From JBBIND01 sp037444075 (GTDB taxonomy: Bacteria; Acidobacteriota; Terriglobia; Bryobacterales; Bryobacteraceae), in the NCBI GenBank assembly GCA_037444075.1, contig JBBIND010000042.1, positions 1-36,519 on the forward strand: 36,519 nt of DNA, given 5' to 3'. Shown piece after piece: positions 15,614-23,771 of the stretch. The notes below the pieces were generated by a model that saw nothing but the letters and a program-made list of their open reading frames with translations, did not search any database and was not told where the DNA came from. A program made the position numbers and the translations under genes. Each line of letters opens with the position of its first letter. The stretch's first letter is position 1.

Positions 15614-17754
15614 GGCTGTTTGCTCAGTTCCTCCACCGTGAGACCCGAATTGACCAGAGTCTCCGTGATCCGGATCTCTCCGAAATCCCGCCCAGCCTGC
15701 CGGATGAGAATCTTGTGAGGCAACATGAGACCTGAGGCTTCACGCCAGTCTTCATAGGTCTCCTCGACTTCGGTGGGCGCTCCGCCCATGCCGGCCATCT
15801 GATACACGCTGCGGAGAACACGGCCCGTGGATTCATCCACCACGAGACGGACGCTGTTCCCCTTGGAGTCGGAGACTTCCAGCACTCCTTCGCCGGCATA
15901 GTTGACCTTGCGGTCCGGGTTACGGTCACTCAGCAGCATGATGGGAGCGAACCTGAAGAGACTGCCCTCAATCTGCCGGGCCACTTCAGCCGGCAGCGGC
16001 TGCACACCCTGAGGCGTGGAGAGCCAGCCAGACTTGCCGTCAAAATACGAGCTGATCTTGCCGAAGGGCAACTCCTGATCCTGCCGCGTGTGCGCGGGAG
16101 CCACGAACCGGCTGTGTTGGCGAACCTTGAGGCCTCCTCCCGGTCCCGCTTGCAGGACAGCATCGGATCTCTGCGAGAAGTCACGCACGGCCGCCAGTTT
16201 CTCGACTCCGCCATAGTCTGCCTGCACCTTGGCCAGCAGTTGCTTGCCGCGCTCCAGGCTGGCAGCATCCGCTTGCGCCAGTTCGCGTTTGGGCTGTGGA
16301 ATGGTGAGGTCGATGGGATGCACCGGGCGGCCCAATGCGGCAAGAGGCTTGCCGAAATCCTGAGGCTTGCCCACGACGACAATCGAAAGATCGTCGAGGC
16401 GCAGATTCTCGCGCGCTACGCGGAGGATATCCGCCTTAGTGACCGCGGCCACGGCCTTCTGGTACTGAAAAATGAAGTCCTTCGGGTAACCGTGGTACTC
16501 GTAGTTCACCAGCCGGTTCAATGTTTTCCCGGGATGGTCAAAATTGAAGACGAAGCTGTTGAGGACGGTCTGGCGGGCGGCCTCGAGTTCGTCATCAGAA
16601 ACTTCACCGGAGCGGATGCGTTCGACCTCCTCGATGATGACCTGGAGGGCGTCCGCCGTAGAGGGAGACTTGGTGCTGCCGGAAACCCGGAACAATCCGC
16701 GATGGTTGTAATTGGCTCCCCAGCGGGAGCCTACGTTGTAGGCGTAGCCAAGCTCGGTCCGTACCCTTCTGAAGAGCCGGCTGGCGAAGCTGCCTCCGAG
16801 GATGTCATTCATCACTTCCAGAGCCGGATAGTCCTTGTCCTTGAGCTGACCGCCGACGTGCCCCAACGAGAAAAACGCCTGCGTGACGTCCTCTTTGACA
16901 GCCAGGTGAATTCCGGGCGCGGGCTTAGCGGAGACTTCCGGGAAAGGAGGCACGCCCGGCTGGCGGGCATCCCAGGAACCGAAGAGCTTCTCAAGGCGCG
17001 CCTGCATGTCGGGCGCGCTGAAATCACCCTGGAGGGCGATGATTACATTGGCGGGGAAAAAGTAGCGCTTGTGGAACGCCACAAGATCGTCCCGCTGAAT
17101 GGCTTCGAGATGCTCATACTCTATGCGCCGCCCGTACGGGGTGTTGCGCCCGTAGACAATCTGGGCGAACTCACGGGAGGTGATAGAGGAGGCATCGTCA
17201 TTACGCCGGGCGATCAGGCCCCGTAGCTGGGTCTTGGCCAAGTCCAGCTTGTCCTGACGGAACTCCGGCGCCCTCAGCAGCCCGTTGACCACCTCCAGCA
17301 CTTCGCCGATGTTCTCTTTGAGTGAGTTGAAAGAGATGGACCCGCTGGTCTCCCCAATGGAGCTTTCCACTGTGGCGGCGATGTCCTCGAGTTGCTGATC
17401 CAATTCGTCTCCTGAACGCTCTCGAGTGCCGCCGGTCCGCAAGACCATGCCGGTGAGCTGAGCCAGACCGGTCTTCTCGGGGGGATCGAACAGATTCCCC
17501 GTCCGCACCAGGACAAAACCGCTGATCAACGGCAGCTCGCGATTCTCCAGCAGGAACACCCGGGCGCCGTTTGGCATCGTGTGCGTGGCCACAGCCGGAA
17601 TCCGGACTTCGCCGAGAGGCGGATACTTGAGCTGCTCATAGGACGGGATCGGCGCGGCCGCAGGGCGTTGTTTTGCCGGCGCCGCAGCCGGCGCCTGCGC
17701 ATGCAGCAACGCCGAGAACAGAAAAACGGTTGCCAGACTGGCCAGGCGTTTCAT
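15610..17754 (-). CDS. M16-family peptidase-like protein, catalytically degenerate, with LolA-like C-terminal tail
   Basis: A 714-aa exported protein (signal MKRLASLATVFLFSALLHAQ). It has an N-terminal M16 domain (about 55-200) and an M16 C domain (about 205-390) with LGYAYNVGSRW, the Arg/Tyr substrate-binding region kept by inactive partners. The zinc motif HxxEH is replaced by QLTGM (residues 99-103), so it cannot bind catalytic zinc. From about 525 onward the sequence changes to a LolA-like segment (LLAKVQADYGGVEKLAAV, FDGKSGWLSTPQG, LVVDESTGRVLRSVYQM). It overlaps both neighbours by ATGA. In analogous M16B systems an active and an inactive subunit form a heterodimer; the gene immediately upstream supplies the active one. 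Attaching a LolA-like tail to the inactive subunit is unusual. Confidence 0.85.
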   Translation of the reverse strand: MKRLASLATVFLFSALLHAQAPAAAPAKQRPAAAPIPSYEQLKYPPLGEVRIPAVATHTMPNGARVFLLENRELPLISGFVLVRTGNLFDPPEKTGLAQLTGMVLRTGGTRERSGDELDQQLEDIAATVESSIGETSGSISFNSLKENIGEVLEVVNGLLRAPEFRQDKLDLAKTQLRGLIARRNDDASSITSREFAQIVYGRNTPYGRRIEYEHLEAIQRDDLVAFHKRYFFPANVIIALQGDFSAPDMQARLEKLFGSWDARQPGVPPFPEVSAKPAPGIHLAVKEDVTQAFFSLGHVGGQLKDKDYPALEVMNDILGGSFASRLFRRVRTELGYAYNVGSRWGANYNHRGLFRVSGSTKSPSTADALQVIIEEVERIRSGEVSDDELEAARQTVLNSFVFNFDHPGKTLNRLVNYEYHGYPKDFIFQYQKAVAAVTKADILRVARENLRLDDLSIVVVGKPQDFGKPLAALGRPVHPIDLTIPQPKRELAQADAASLERGKQLLAKVQADYGGVEKLAAVRDFSQRSDAVLQAGPGGGLKVRQHSRFVAPAHTRQDQELPFGKISSYFDGKSGWLSTPQGVQPLPAEVARQIEGSLFRFAPIMLLSDRNPDRKVNYAGEGVLEVSDSKGNSVRLVVDESTGRVLRSVYQMAGMGGAPTEVEETYEDWREASGLMLPHKILIRQAGRDFGEIRITETLVNSGLTVEELSKQP

Positions 17755-19280
17755 CGAGCTTCCTCCTTGGTTTCAGCCTTCGGCGCTACGGTGTAAGCGA
17801 CCGTGCGCGTCTTGGGCGAGAAGTACTGCTGAGCAACGCGCTGCACGTCTTCCGCGGTGACCTTTTCGATCTCTTCGATGCCTGTGAAGAGAGTTCGCCA
17901 GTTGCCGAAGTTGACATGATAGAAGGCCAGCTGTGAAGAGAGGCCCGAGTTGCTGTCCAACTGCCGGATGAGGTCGGCCCGAACCTTGGTCTTGACGCGG
18001 CGCAGCGTAGCCTCGTCCACTTTCTCCTTCTGCAACCGCTCCACTATCGACGTGATGGCCTTTTCGTTCTCTTCCACGCTGTGCCCCACGGCAGGCACCG
18101 AGTAGAGGATGGTCAGGCAGTCGTACTTTCCGGATGGCACCGTTGCCATGGCGCCCGCCGCCAAGGCAATCTTGGAGTCCCTGACCATTTCGCGGTACAT
18201 GATGCTGGTCCGTCCGCTGGAAAGGATCCCGCTGAGAACGTCAAACACGGCGTCATCAGCGTGGCGTTGGTGGGGGCGCTTGTACGCCATGAGCAGAATC
18301 GGCTGCGAGGGCGATTCGATGACCAGGCGGCGCTCTCCCTCCTGTTCGGGCTCTACCGTGATAACCCCGGGAGGCTCGGGTCCGGCTGGCAGGCGTCCGT
18401 AATACTTCTGTGCGAGTCTTTTCGCTTCAGCCGCGCTGATATCCCCGGCAATCGCCACCGTGATGTTCGATGGCACGTAGTACTGCCGGAAGAAGTTTTC
18501 GGCGTCTGCCACGCGCAGATTGTCGATGTCGCTCGCCCAGCCGACCAGAGTGCGGTAGGGGTGAGCCAGGAACGCGGTAGCCATCAGTGCCTCAAAAAGC
18601 TTGCCTTGCGGATTGGACTCCACCCGCATGCGCCGCTCTTCCATGACCACGTCGCGTTCCTTGTAGAATTCGCGATACGCGGGGCGCCGGAAGAACTCCG
18701 ATTGCAGCAGGAACCAGAGTTCCGAACGGTTTGAGGGCAAGCTGTAGAAGTAGACGGTGTAGTCGGTGCCCGTCCCGGCGTTGAAGCCTACGCCGCCGTT
18801 CTGTTCAATGAGTTGGACGTACTTGTTCTGCTCAACCAGGGCATCCGCTTTCTCAATGGCCTGTTGTAGTTGCGTCTCAAGCTGCTTGACCCGGCTGGCA
18901 TCGGCGCGGGCGCCTTTGCGGCGCTCGTTTTCGAGGCGGTCATAAACCTGCTCGACTTCGGCCAGAGCCTTGCGCTCCAGAGTCCAGTTCTTGCTGCCGA
19001 TCTGTTCGGTGCCCTTGCCGATCATATGCTCGAACATGTGGGCCAGGCCGGTCTTCGAGCCGGGATCGTTCACCGCCCCTGCGTCCACATAAGCGTGGAA
19101 TGAGACGACGGGAGCCTGACGGCGCTCCAGCACAATGAAGTGCATGCCGTTGTCGAGCGTGAACTCGGTAACGTTCTTCTCGAATTCCTTCAGGTTCTGC
19201 GCCGGTGCGAGAAGCGGGAGCAGCAACAGCAGACATATCCAGTGTTTTGGTTTCATGGCGTTGTAAGATCTACCCCTCAT
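17751..19280 (-). CDS. M16-family zinc metallopeptidase, active type
   Basis: A 509-aa exported protease (signal with KHWICLLLLLPLLAPAQ). The inverted zinc motif HMFEH is at residues 81-85, and a downstream glutamate region is YKERDVVMEERRMRVE. A charged helical insertion of about 65 residues (roughly 100-165, rich in E/K/R/L) separates HxxEH from the NGGVGFNAGTGTDYTVY strand; usually these lie only about 25 residues apart. The M16 C domain follows, with YHVNFGNW. It likely degrades peptides in the periplasm together with the degenerate partner. Start: ATG 19280 overlaps the upstream stop (ATGA); ATG 19256 gives a shorter signal n-region and is equally possible. Confidence 0.88.
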   Translation of the reverse strand: MRGRSYNAMKPKHWICLLLLLPLLAPAQNLKEFEKNVTEFTLDNGMHFIVLERRQAPVVSFHAYVDAGAVNDPGSKTGLAHMFEHMIGKGTEQIGSKNWTLERKALAEVEQVYDRLENERRKGARADASRVKQLETQLQQAIEKADALVEQNKYVQLIEQNGGVGFNAGTGTDYTVYFYSLPSNRSELWFLLQSEFFRRPAYREFYKERDVVMEERRMRVESNPQGKLFEALMATAFLAHPYRTLVGWASDIDNLRVADAENFFRQYYVPSNITVAIAGDISAAEAKRLAQKYYGRLPAGPEPPGVITVEPEQEGERRLVIESPSQPILLMAYKRPHQRHADDAVFDVLSGILSSGRTSIMYREMVRDSKIALAAGAMATVPSGKYDCLTILYSVPAVGHSVEENEKAITSIVERLQKEKVDEATLRRVKTKVRADLIRQLDSNSGLSSQLAFYHVNFGNWRTLFTGIEEIEKVTAEDVQRVAQQYFSPKTRTVAYTVAPKAETKEEAR

Positions 19281-20236
19281 GAGAGGATTTGCAGAGCACG
19301 TGGAACGCGCAGCAGTTCCTCATCGGAAGTATCGTCGGGAACCGAGCAGCCTGGAGCGAGGATGAAGCGCAGCCCAGCCGCTTCGCGAGCCCGGCGCCAC
19401 TGCCCTGCGATGTCGTCCGTAGTGAGTTTCCGGAAAGCTGTCTCGTCCAATCCGCCCAGAATCACGCCGGAGAAATGCTGGCGCACTTCCGCAAGGCCCA
19501 CACCCGTAGCAAAGGCCGAGTGGTGCAGGACTTGAGCCGGCCAGCCTTGGTAGAAGCGCTCCAGGTAAGGCTTGTCTCCGTGAATGTGCAGAGTATTCAA
19601 CGGGGCATCAGAGACGGCTTCCAGCACGATGCGGTCGAACGGCTCGCTGAAACGCGCATATTCCTGGCTCGTCAGAATGCCGCTCTGGGCGTTGGCAATA
19701 GCCAGAAAGACACCCGAGGCGCCCGTTTCCACAGCGCGGCGCGCGTGACGGGCTTCGGAACGCGCGATAACTTCCAGAGCATCCAGCAAAACCTGAGGCC
19801 GTTCGCGCATCAGGCGCAGGACCTCCTCGCTCGAGGATAGTTTTTCGGCTACGTTCCAGGGGTTGAAGATCGTTTCAATGAAATGGGCGCTGCCCCGCAG
19901 CCCCTCGCGGATGAGCCGCAACGCACGCACCTGCTCCGGATAGGGATTCTCCTCCGGCTTGAGCTGATACCACGGACCCGCGGGTCTCGGGTAGGGGAAG
20001 TCGCTCATCACTTTGACCAGATCAGTGTGCAAGCGCCGGTGGAAATCCAGCGTGGCGCGGGCGTGGTGCTCTCCGGGGAGAGCCTCCAGTCGGAAGTGGT
20101 ACCAGCAGGTGAACGGCTGGCGGTCAGGCTCTTGCCCGCGCAACACGCGATCGATGCGTTCGCGCGGCGTGAGGGCGGCGCGCGCAGTGAGGACAGCCGG
20201 TGCTGCCGCAAGCAGAAAAGCTCGTCTGGTCAGCAT
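19277..20236 (-). CDS. Uroporphyrinogen-decarboxylase-family protein with export signal
   Basis: A 319-aa protein. The first 24 residues (MLTRRAFLLAAAPAVLTARA) form a twin-arginine-like or Sec signal. The rest fits the URO-D superfamily TIM barrel: TPRERIDRVLRGQEPDR at the N-terminus, DLVKVMSDFPYPRP, ETGASGVFLAIANAQSGILTS, LHIHGDKPYLERFY and the C-terminal ILAPGCSVPDDTS. True HemE is cytoplasmic and signal-free, and its RFD/PXWxMRQAGR-type motifs are not seen. This looks more like the MtaA/UroD-like branch that handles methyl groups or tetrapyrroles. GGAGGT just upstream supports ATG 20236 over an extension to 20305. It sits 13 bp after glcD and overlaps the M16 gene. Confidence 0.75.
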   Translation of the reverse strand: MLTRRAFLLAAAPAVLTARAALTPRERIDRVLRGQEPDRQPFTCWYHFRLEALPGEHHARATLDFHRRLHTDLVKVMSDFPYPRPAGPWYQLKPEENPYPEQVRALRLIREGLRGSAHFIETIFNPWNVAEKLSSSEEVLRLMRERPQVLLDALEVIARSEARHARRAVETGASGVFLAIANAQSGILTSQEYARFSEPFDRIVLEAVSDAPLNTLHIHGDKPYLERFYQGWPAQVLHHSAFATGVGLAEVRQHFSGVILGGLDETAFRKLTTDDIAGQWRRAREAAGLRFILAPGCSVPDDTSDEELLRVPRALQILS

Positions 20237-20249
20237 CTGGACCTCCGGA

Positions 20250-21635
20250 TCAATTGACCTCTGGCGGCAGCACTTTGCCAGGATTGAGGCGCCCGCTTGG
20301 ATCAAAGAGCTTCTTGAACCGCGCCTGCATCGCCAGGCTGTCCGGTGAAAACAGACGGCTCATCAGAGAGATCTTCTCCATGCCGATGCCATGTTCACCG
20401 GTAATGGAGCCGCCCACGGAGATGCAGTACTCCAGGATTTCCTCGCCCGCCTGGATGGCCTTCTCCAAGTCCCCGGGGCGGCGCGCATCGAAGAGAATGA
20501 TCGGGTGCATGTTGCCGTCACCGGCGTGGAAAATATTGCTGATGATCAGCCCGTGACGTTCCGCCGCCTGTTGAATGACGTTCAAAGTGGCCGGAATCTG
20601 TGTGCGCGGAACCATGCCATCCTGGACGAGAAAGAAAGGGCTCACCCTGCCGACGGCGCCGAACGCGTTCTTGCGGCCTTTCCAAAGCAGGTCGCGTTCT
20701 TCGGCGGAGCGGGCGGAGCGGACTTCGCGAGCCCCGCACTGTAGGCAGACTTCCCTGACCTGTTCGATTTGCTCTTCCACCGTCTCCCGCAGGCCTTCGA
20801 CCTCGATGAGCAGGATCGCGGCGGCGTCCATCGGGTAGCCCGCCCGCGTGGCTTCCTCGGCCATGCGCAGCATGACGCCGTCCATCATCTCGATGGCCAC
20901 CGGCGTAATGCGGCGAGCAGTGATCTCTGATACCGTGCGTCCGCAATCTTCGGCGGAATCGTAGACGGCAAGCAGCGTCTTCACGGCTTCCGGCTGGCGC
21001 ATCAGCCGCACGATGACTTTGGTAATCAGCGCGAGTGTGCCCTCGGAGCCGGTCAGCAGGCCGGTGAGGTCATACCCGGGGAGGTCCGTTTGTTCGCTGC
21101 CGGTCGTGAAGACGGTCCCGTCCGGGAGCACGGCTTCAAGCCCGAGCACGTGGTTGGTGGTGACTCCGTACGCCAATGTGTGCGGTCCACCGGCATTCGC
21201 GGCCACGTTGCCCCCGATGGTACAGGCGCGCTGGCTGGCCGGATCCGGGGCGAAGAAATAGCCGCGCGATTGCACGGCAAGCGTGATATCGAGGTTGACG
21301 ACGCCCGGTTCCACGATGACACGCTCGTTGTCGAGGTCAATCTTCAGGATGCGATTCATCCTGGAGAAACAGACAGCGATACCGCCGTGGCGTGGGATGG
21401 ACCCACCGCTGAGGCCGGTGCCTGCGCCACGTGGGATGATGTTCAGGCCGTGGCGGCCGGCGATGCGGGCAATTCCGGCAACGTCCTCGGCCGAGCGCGG
21501 AAAAACCACCAGGTCAGGGCGAGCCTTGTCGACGCCGCCGTCGTATTCATACAGGGCCACATCCTCCGGACGGTCGAGCAACCCGTCCTTCCCCAACAGA
21601 GCGGCCAGTTCTTCACCCGCCTTGGCAGGAATCAT
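20250..21635 (-). CDS. glcD: FAD-linked oxidase, GlcD/D-lactate dehydrogenase type
   Basis: A 461-aa flavoenzyme with the PCMH-type FAD-binding domain (NIIPRGAGTGLSGGSIP, CTIGGNVAANAGGPHTLAYG, LLTGSEGTLALITKV) and the FAD-oxidase C domain (NIFHAGDGNMHP, SGGSITGEHGIG). The family oxidises 2-hydroxy acids such as glycolate or D-lactate, passing electrons to partner proteins (GlcE/GlcF) or to quinones. No glcE or glcF gene is adjacent, so the acceptor is unknown. ATG 21635 is preceded by GAGGGGAA, and the gene starts 6 bp after the TlpA stop. D-lactate or glycolate are reasonable substrates; the choice cannot be made from sequence alone. Confidence 0.88.
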   Translation of the reverse strand: MIPAKAGEELAALLGKDGLLDRPEDVALYEYDGGVDKARPDLVVFPRSAEDVAGIARIAGRHGLNIIPRGAGTGLSGGSIPRHGGIAVCFSRMNRILKIDLDNERVIVEPGVVNLDITLAVQSRGYFFAPDPASQRACTIGGNVAANAGGPHTLAYGVTTNHVLGLEAVLPDGTVFTTGSEQTDLPGYDLTGLLTGSEGTLALITKVIVRLMRQPEAVKTLLAVYDSAEDCGRTVSEITARRITPVAIEMMDGVMLRMAEEATRAGYPMDAAAILLIEVEGLRETVEEQIEQVREVCLQCGAREVRSARSAEERDLLWKGRKNAFGAVGRVSPFFLVQDGMVPRTQIPATLNVIQQAAERHGLIISNIFHAGDGNMHPIILFDARRPGDLEKAIQAGEEILEYCISVGGSITGEHGIGMEKISLMSRLFSPDSLAMQARFKKLFDPSGRLNPGKVLPPEVN

Positions 21636-21641
21636 TTCCCC

Positions 21642-22163
21642 TCACAAAAGTGACTTGATGTGGTTGATCATCTTTTCGTCATCCCAGACAGCGGGTCCGA
21701 TGATCTTCTGAACAACGACGCCCTTGCTGTTGATGACATACGTCTCCGGGTAGCGATACGTTCCAAAGCGGTCGCCCACTACTGCTTCCGGGTCACGCGC
21801 GGTGAGGAAAGAGACGTTCGCCCGCGATAGAAACTGGCGATAGGCTGTTTCGTTTGTGTCAACACTCAGTCCGACCACTACGACTCCGGAGTCCTTGAGA
21901 GCCTGCTGGAGGCGATCCAGCGATGGCATTTCTTCGATGCACGGCGGACACCAGGTGGCCCAGAAATTCAGCACCAGCAGGCGCCCTCCGAAACTGGACT
22001 CCGATATCGGCACACCGCTGTCCGTTCTTATAGAGAAACTCGGGGCCTTGTCCCCGACACCGATCACCTTGACACTCATGCCGGTGGCGATCACCACCAC
22101 GAGAGCCACCAGCAACCCGCCGATCAACCCCGCCAGAACCCGTTGTTTTTTGACCATATCCAT
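21642..22163 (-). CDS. TlpA/ResA-like membrane-anchored thioredoxin
   Basis: A 173-aa protein with one N-terminal signal-anchor helix (VLAGLIGGLLVALVVVIATG) and a periplasmic thioredoxin domain. The active site WCPPC lies in NFWATWCPPCIEEMP, and the cis-proline region is YRYPETYVI. ResA/TlpA proteins reduce disulfides in exported proteins, often cytochrome c apoproteins. It is the first gene of the operon running to 14816. Its start codon (22163; alternative 22157) lies under the divergent pterin promoter, so transcription of the two operons may interfere. Confidence 0.88.
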   Translation of the reverse strand: MDMVKKQRVLAGLIGGLLVALVVVIATGMSVKVIGVGDKAPSFSIRTDSGVPISESSFGGRLLVLNFWATWCPPCIEEMPSLDRLQQALKDSGVVVVGLSVDTNETAYRQFLSRANVSFLTARDPEAVVGDRFGTYRYPETYVINSKGVVVQKIIGPAVWDDEKMINHIKSLL

Positions 22164-22178
22164 GCAGATACCTATAAT
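22150..22178 (+). promoter_or_regulatory. Consensus sigma-70-type promoter of the pterin operon
   Basis: TTGACC (22150-22155) and TATAAT (22173-22178) are separated by exactly 17 bp. The expected start near 22185 gives a leader of about 38 nt before ATG 22223. The -35 lies inside the 5' end of the divergent tlpA-like coding region. Confidence 0.75.
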
Positions 22179-22222
22179 TTTAGAGTATCCGGCAACTCCC
22201 TTGAGGCATCCAAGATAAGAAC

Positions 22223-22639
22223 ATGCTGATTACCAGAAAGGCTGAGTTCTCAGCTTCTCACGTTTGCCGGCGAGGAGACTGGTCAGACGAGCAAAACCGG
22301 GCCGTCTACGGCGATGAATCTAATCCCCACGGTCATGGCCATAACTTTGTCGTGGAGGTCACGCTCGAAGGCGATACGCATGCTGTCACCGGCATGGTCT
22401 TCGATCTGAAGAAGTTGAAGGACATTTTGAGCCGGGAAGTAGTCGCGCCATTTGACCACCGCTTCCTGAACCGCGAGGTGGAGCCGTTCGATAGAGTCAT
22501 TCCGACTCCGGAGAACATCGCTGCCGTGATCTGGCAGCGCGTCGCGCCGCATTTTGAGGGCTCAGAGGTTCGCCTGCACCGGGTCCGGCTTTACGAGGGC
22601 GAAGATCTTTTCGTGGACTGCTTCGGAGCGCAACCATGA
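22223..22639 (+). CDS. PTPS/QueD-family protein A: zinc and Asp-His kept, catalytic Cys replaced by Glu
   Basis: A 138-aa protein of the 6-pyruvoyl-tetrahydropterin synthase / 6-carboxytetrahydropterin synthase family. The three zinc-binding histidines are His13 (SASHV) and His38/His40 (GHGHNF). The catalytic cysteine expected in GKCNNxxGHGH is replaced: the segment reads GDESNPHGHGH, with Glu32 at the Cys position. The Asp-His pair of the triad is kept (Asp78-His79 in FDHRFLN), as are the TGMVFDLKKLK motif and the pterin-anchoring Glu region (RLYEGED). A Glu replacing Cys is known from PTPS-III enzymes that bypass FolB in folate synthesis. It is the first gene of an operon with a second PTPS paralogue (ATGA overlap) and folE. 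Confidence 0.88.
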   Translation: MLITRKAEFSASHVCRRGDWSDEQNRAVYGDESNPHGHGHNFVVEVTLEGDTHAVTGMVFDLKKLKDILSREVVAPFDHRFLNREVEPFDRVIPTPENIAAVIWQRVAPHFEGSEVRLHRVRLYEGEDLFVDCFGAQP

Positions 22640-23076
22640 TGAGCCTGACGAGGCGATATCGATTCTGCGCTTCGCACCGCCTGCACACGGACCGGCTCAG
22701 TGAAGATGAGAACAGGCAGGTGTACGGAAAGTGCAACAACGCCTTCGGGCATGGTCATGACTATATCCTTGAAGTGACCGTGCGGGGTCCGCTGGACGAA
22801 GCCACCGGCCGTGTAGCTTCAGTCGGCAGGCTGGATCGCCTGGTTCAAGAGCACGTGCTGAAGGCTTTTGACTGCAAGAATCTGAACGAAGAAGTCGAGG
22901 AGTTCTCCCGGCTGGTGCCGACGAGCGAGAATCTGGCGGAAGTAGTATTGGGACGCCTCGCTGAGAACTGGCAGAACGCTGCTGACAGCGCCTGGCCCGC
23001 GTTGGAGCGCGTACGACTTCAGGAGACTGGACGGAATTCGTTTGAGGCCTATGCCAAAGAAGGGCACTACTCGTAA
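22636..23076 (+). CDS. PTPS-family protein B: catalytic Cys kept, triad His replaced by Cys
   Basis: A 146-aa paralogue of the preceding protein. Zinc ligands His14 (CASHRLH) and His39/His41 (GHGHDY) are present, and the catalytic Cys33 sits in GKCNNAFGHGH, close to the animal PTPS motif. The triad Asp-His is altered to Asp79-Cys80 (FDCKNLN). The usual TGMVxDF-type strand is also changed (TGRVASVGRL). The pterin-anchoring segment QETGRNSFEAY is intact. So this paralogue keeps what protein A lacks and lacks what protein A keeps. It overlaps protein A by ATGA at its start and the folE start by 26 bp at its end. Confidence 0.87.
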   Translation: MMSLTRRYRFCASHRLHTDRLSEDENRQVYGKCNNAFGHGHDYILEVTVRGPLDEATGRVASVGRLDRLVQEHVLKAFDCKNLNEEVEEFSRLVPTSENLAEVVLGRLAENWQNAADSAWPALERVRLQETGRNSFEAYAKEGHYS

Positions 23077-23659
23077 TAAATCGCTGAAACAGCCCGAGAC
23101 TGTGGCGGACATGCTGCGGCGGATGCTGACGATGCTGGGAGAAGACCCGGAAAGAGAAGGCTTGCTGCGCACTCCGGCGCGCGCGGAGAAGGCGCTGCGG
23201 TTCTTGACGAGCGGCTATAACGTGGATCTCAAGAAGATCATCAATGGAGCCCTCTTCAAGGTGAAGTATGACGAAATGGTGATCGTGCGCGACATAGAGT
23301 TTTTCAGCCTTTGTGAGCACCACCTGTTGCCGTTTTACGGGAAAATGCACGTGGCCTATTTGCCCAAGGACAAGGTGTTGGGACTGAGCAAGATCCCGCG
23401 CATCGTGGATGCTTTTTCGCGCCGGTTCCAGGTTCAGGAGAGGCTCACTCAGCAGGTCGCGGAAACGATACAGCAGATTCTCCAGCCGAAGGGGGTCGGA
23501 GTGATCTGCGAGGCCAGGCATTTTTGCATGATGATGCGAGGCGTCGAAAAGCAGCACTCCGGCGCCGTCACCAGCGCCATGCTCGGCGGATTCCGTACGC
23601 GCCAGGCCACGCGGGAGGAGTTCCTCTCCCTGGTGGCGCACAACTCGCTCCAGTTCTGA
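23051..23659 (+). CDS. folE: GTP cyclohydrolase I
   Basis: A 202-aa enzyme converting GTP to 7,8-dihydroneopterin triphosphate, the substrate of PTPS enzymes and entry point to folate, BH4-type pterins and queuosine. Landmarks are GLLRTPARAEKALRFLTSGY, the zinc-site motif SLCEHHLLPFYGK, the KIPRIVDAFSRRFQVQERLT block, and the second cysteine in CEARHFCMMMRGVEKQ. Length and C-terminal half fit type IA enzymes. ATG 23051 is chosen; an in-frame TTG lies at 23042. The start overlaps the end of PTPS-B, so coupling in one operon is likely. No folB, folK, queC or queE gene is nearby, so the final product of the operon is open. Confidence 0.95.
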   Translation: MPKKGTTRNKSLKQPETVADMLRRMLTMLGEDPEREGLLRTPARAEKALRFLTSGYNVDLKKIINGALFKVKYDEMVIVRDIEFFSLCEHHLLPFYGKMHVAYLPKDKVLGLSKIPRIVDAFSRRFQVQERLTQQVAETIQQILQPKGVGVICEARHFCMMMRGVEKQHSGAVTSAMLGGFRTRQATREEFLSLVAHNSLQF

Positions 23660-23771
23660 ACTCAGCTGGTTCACAGGCGTCCCAGTTTCCCCGCACCCGT
23701 CTGACGGACGGTCGCCCACCGATCAGGGTTGCCTTGCCGCTCGCGCGCGGGTAGAGCTACCATGAGTCTTC

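Noticed and set aside
16090..17226. 378-codon plus-strand open frame across the degenerate M16 gene
   Set aside because: Antisense shadow: the opposite frame has a signal peptide, M16 domains and operon overlaps.
22697..23719. 340-codon minus-strand open frame across PTPS-B and folE
   Set aside because: The plus-strand frames carry conserved catalytic motifs; the antisense frame has low-complexity, family-less sequence.
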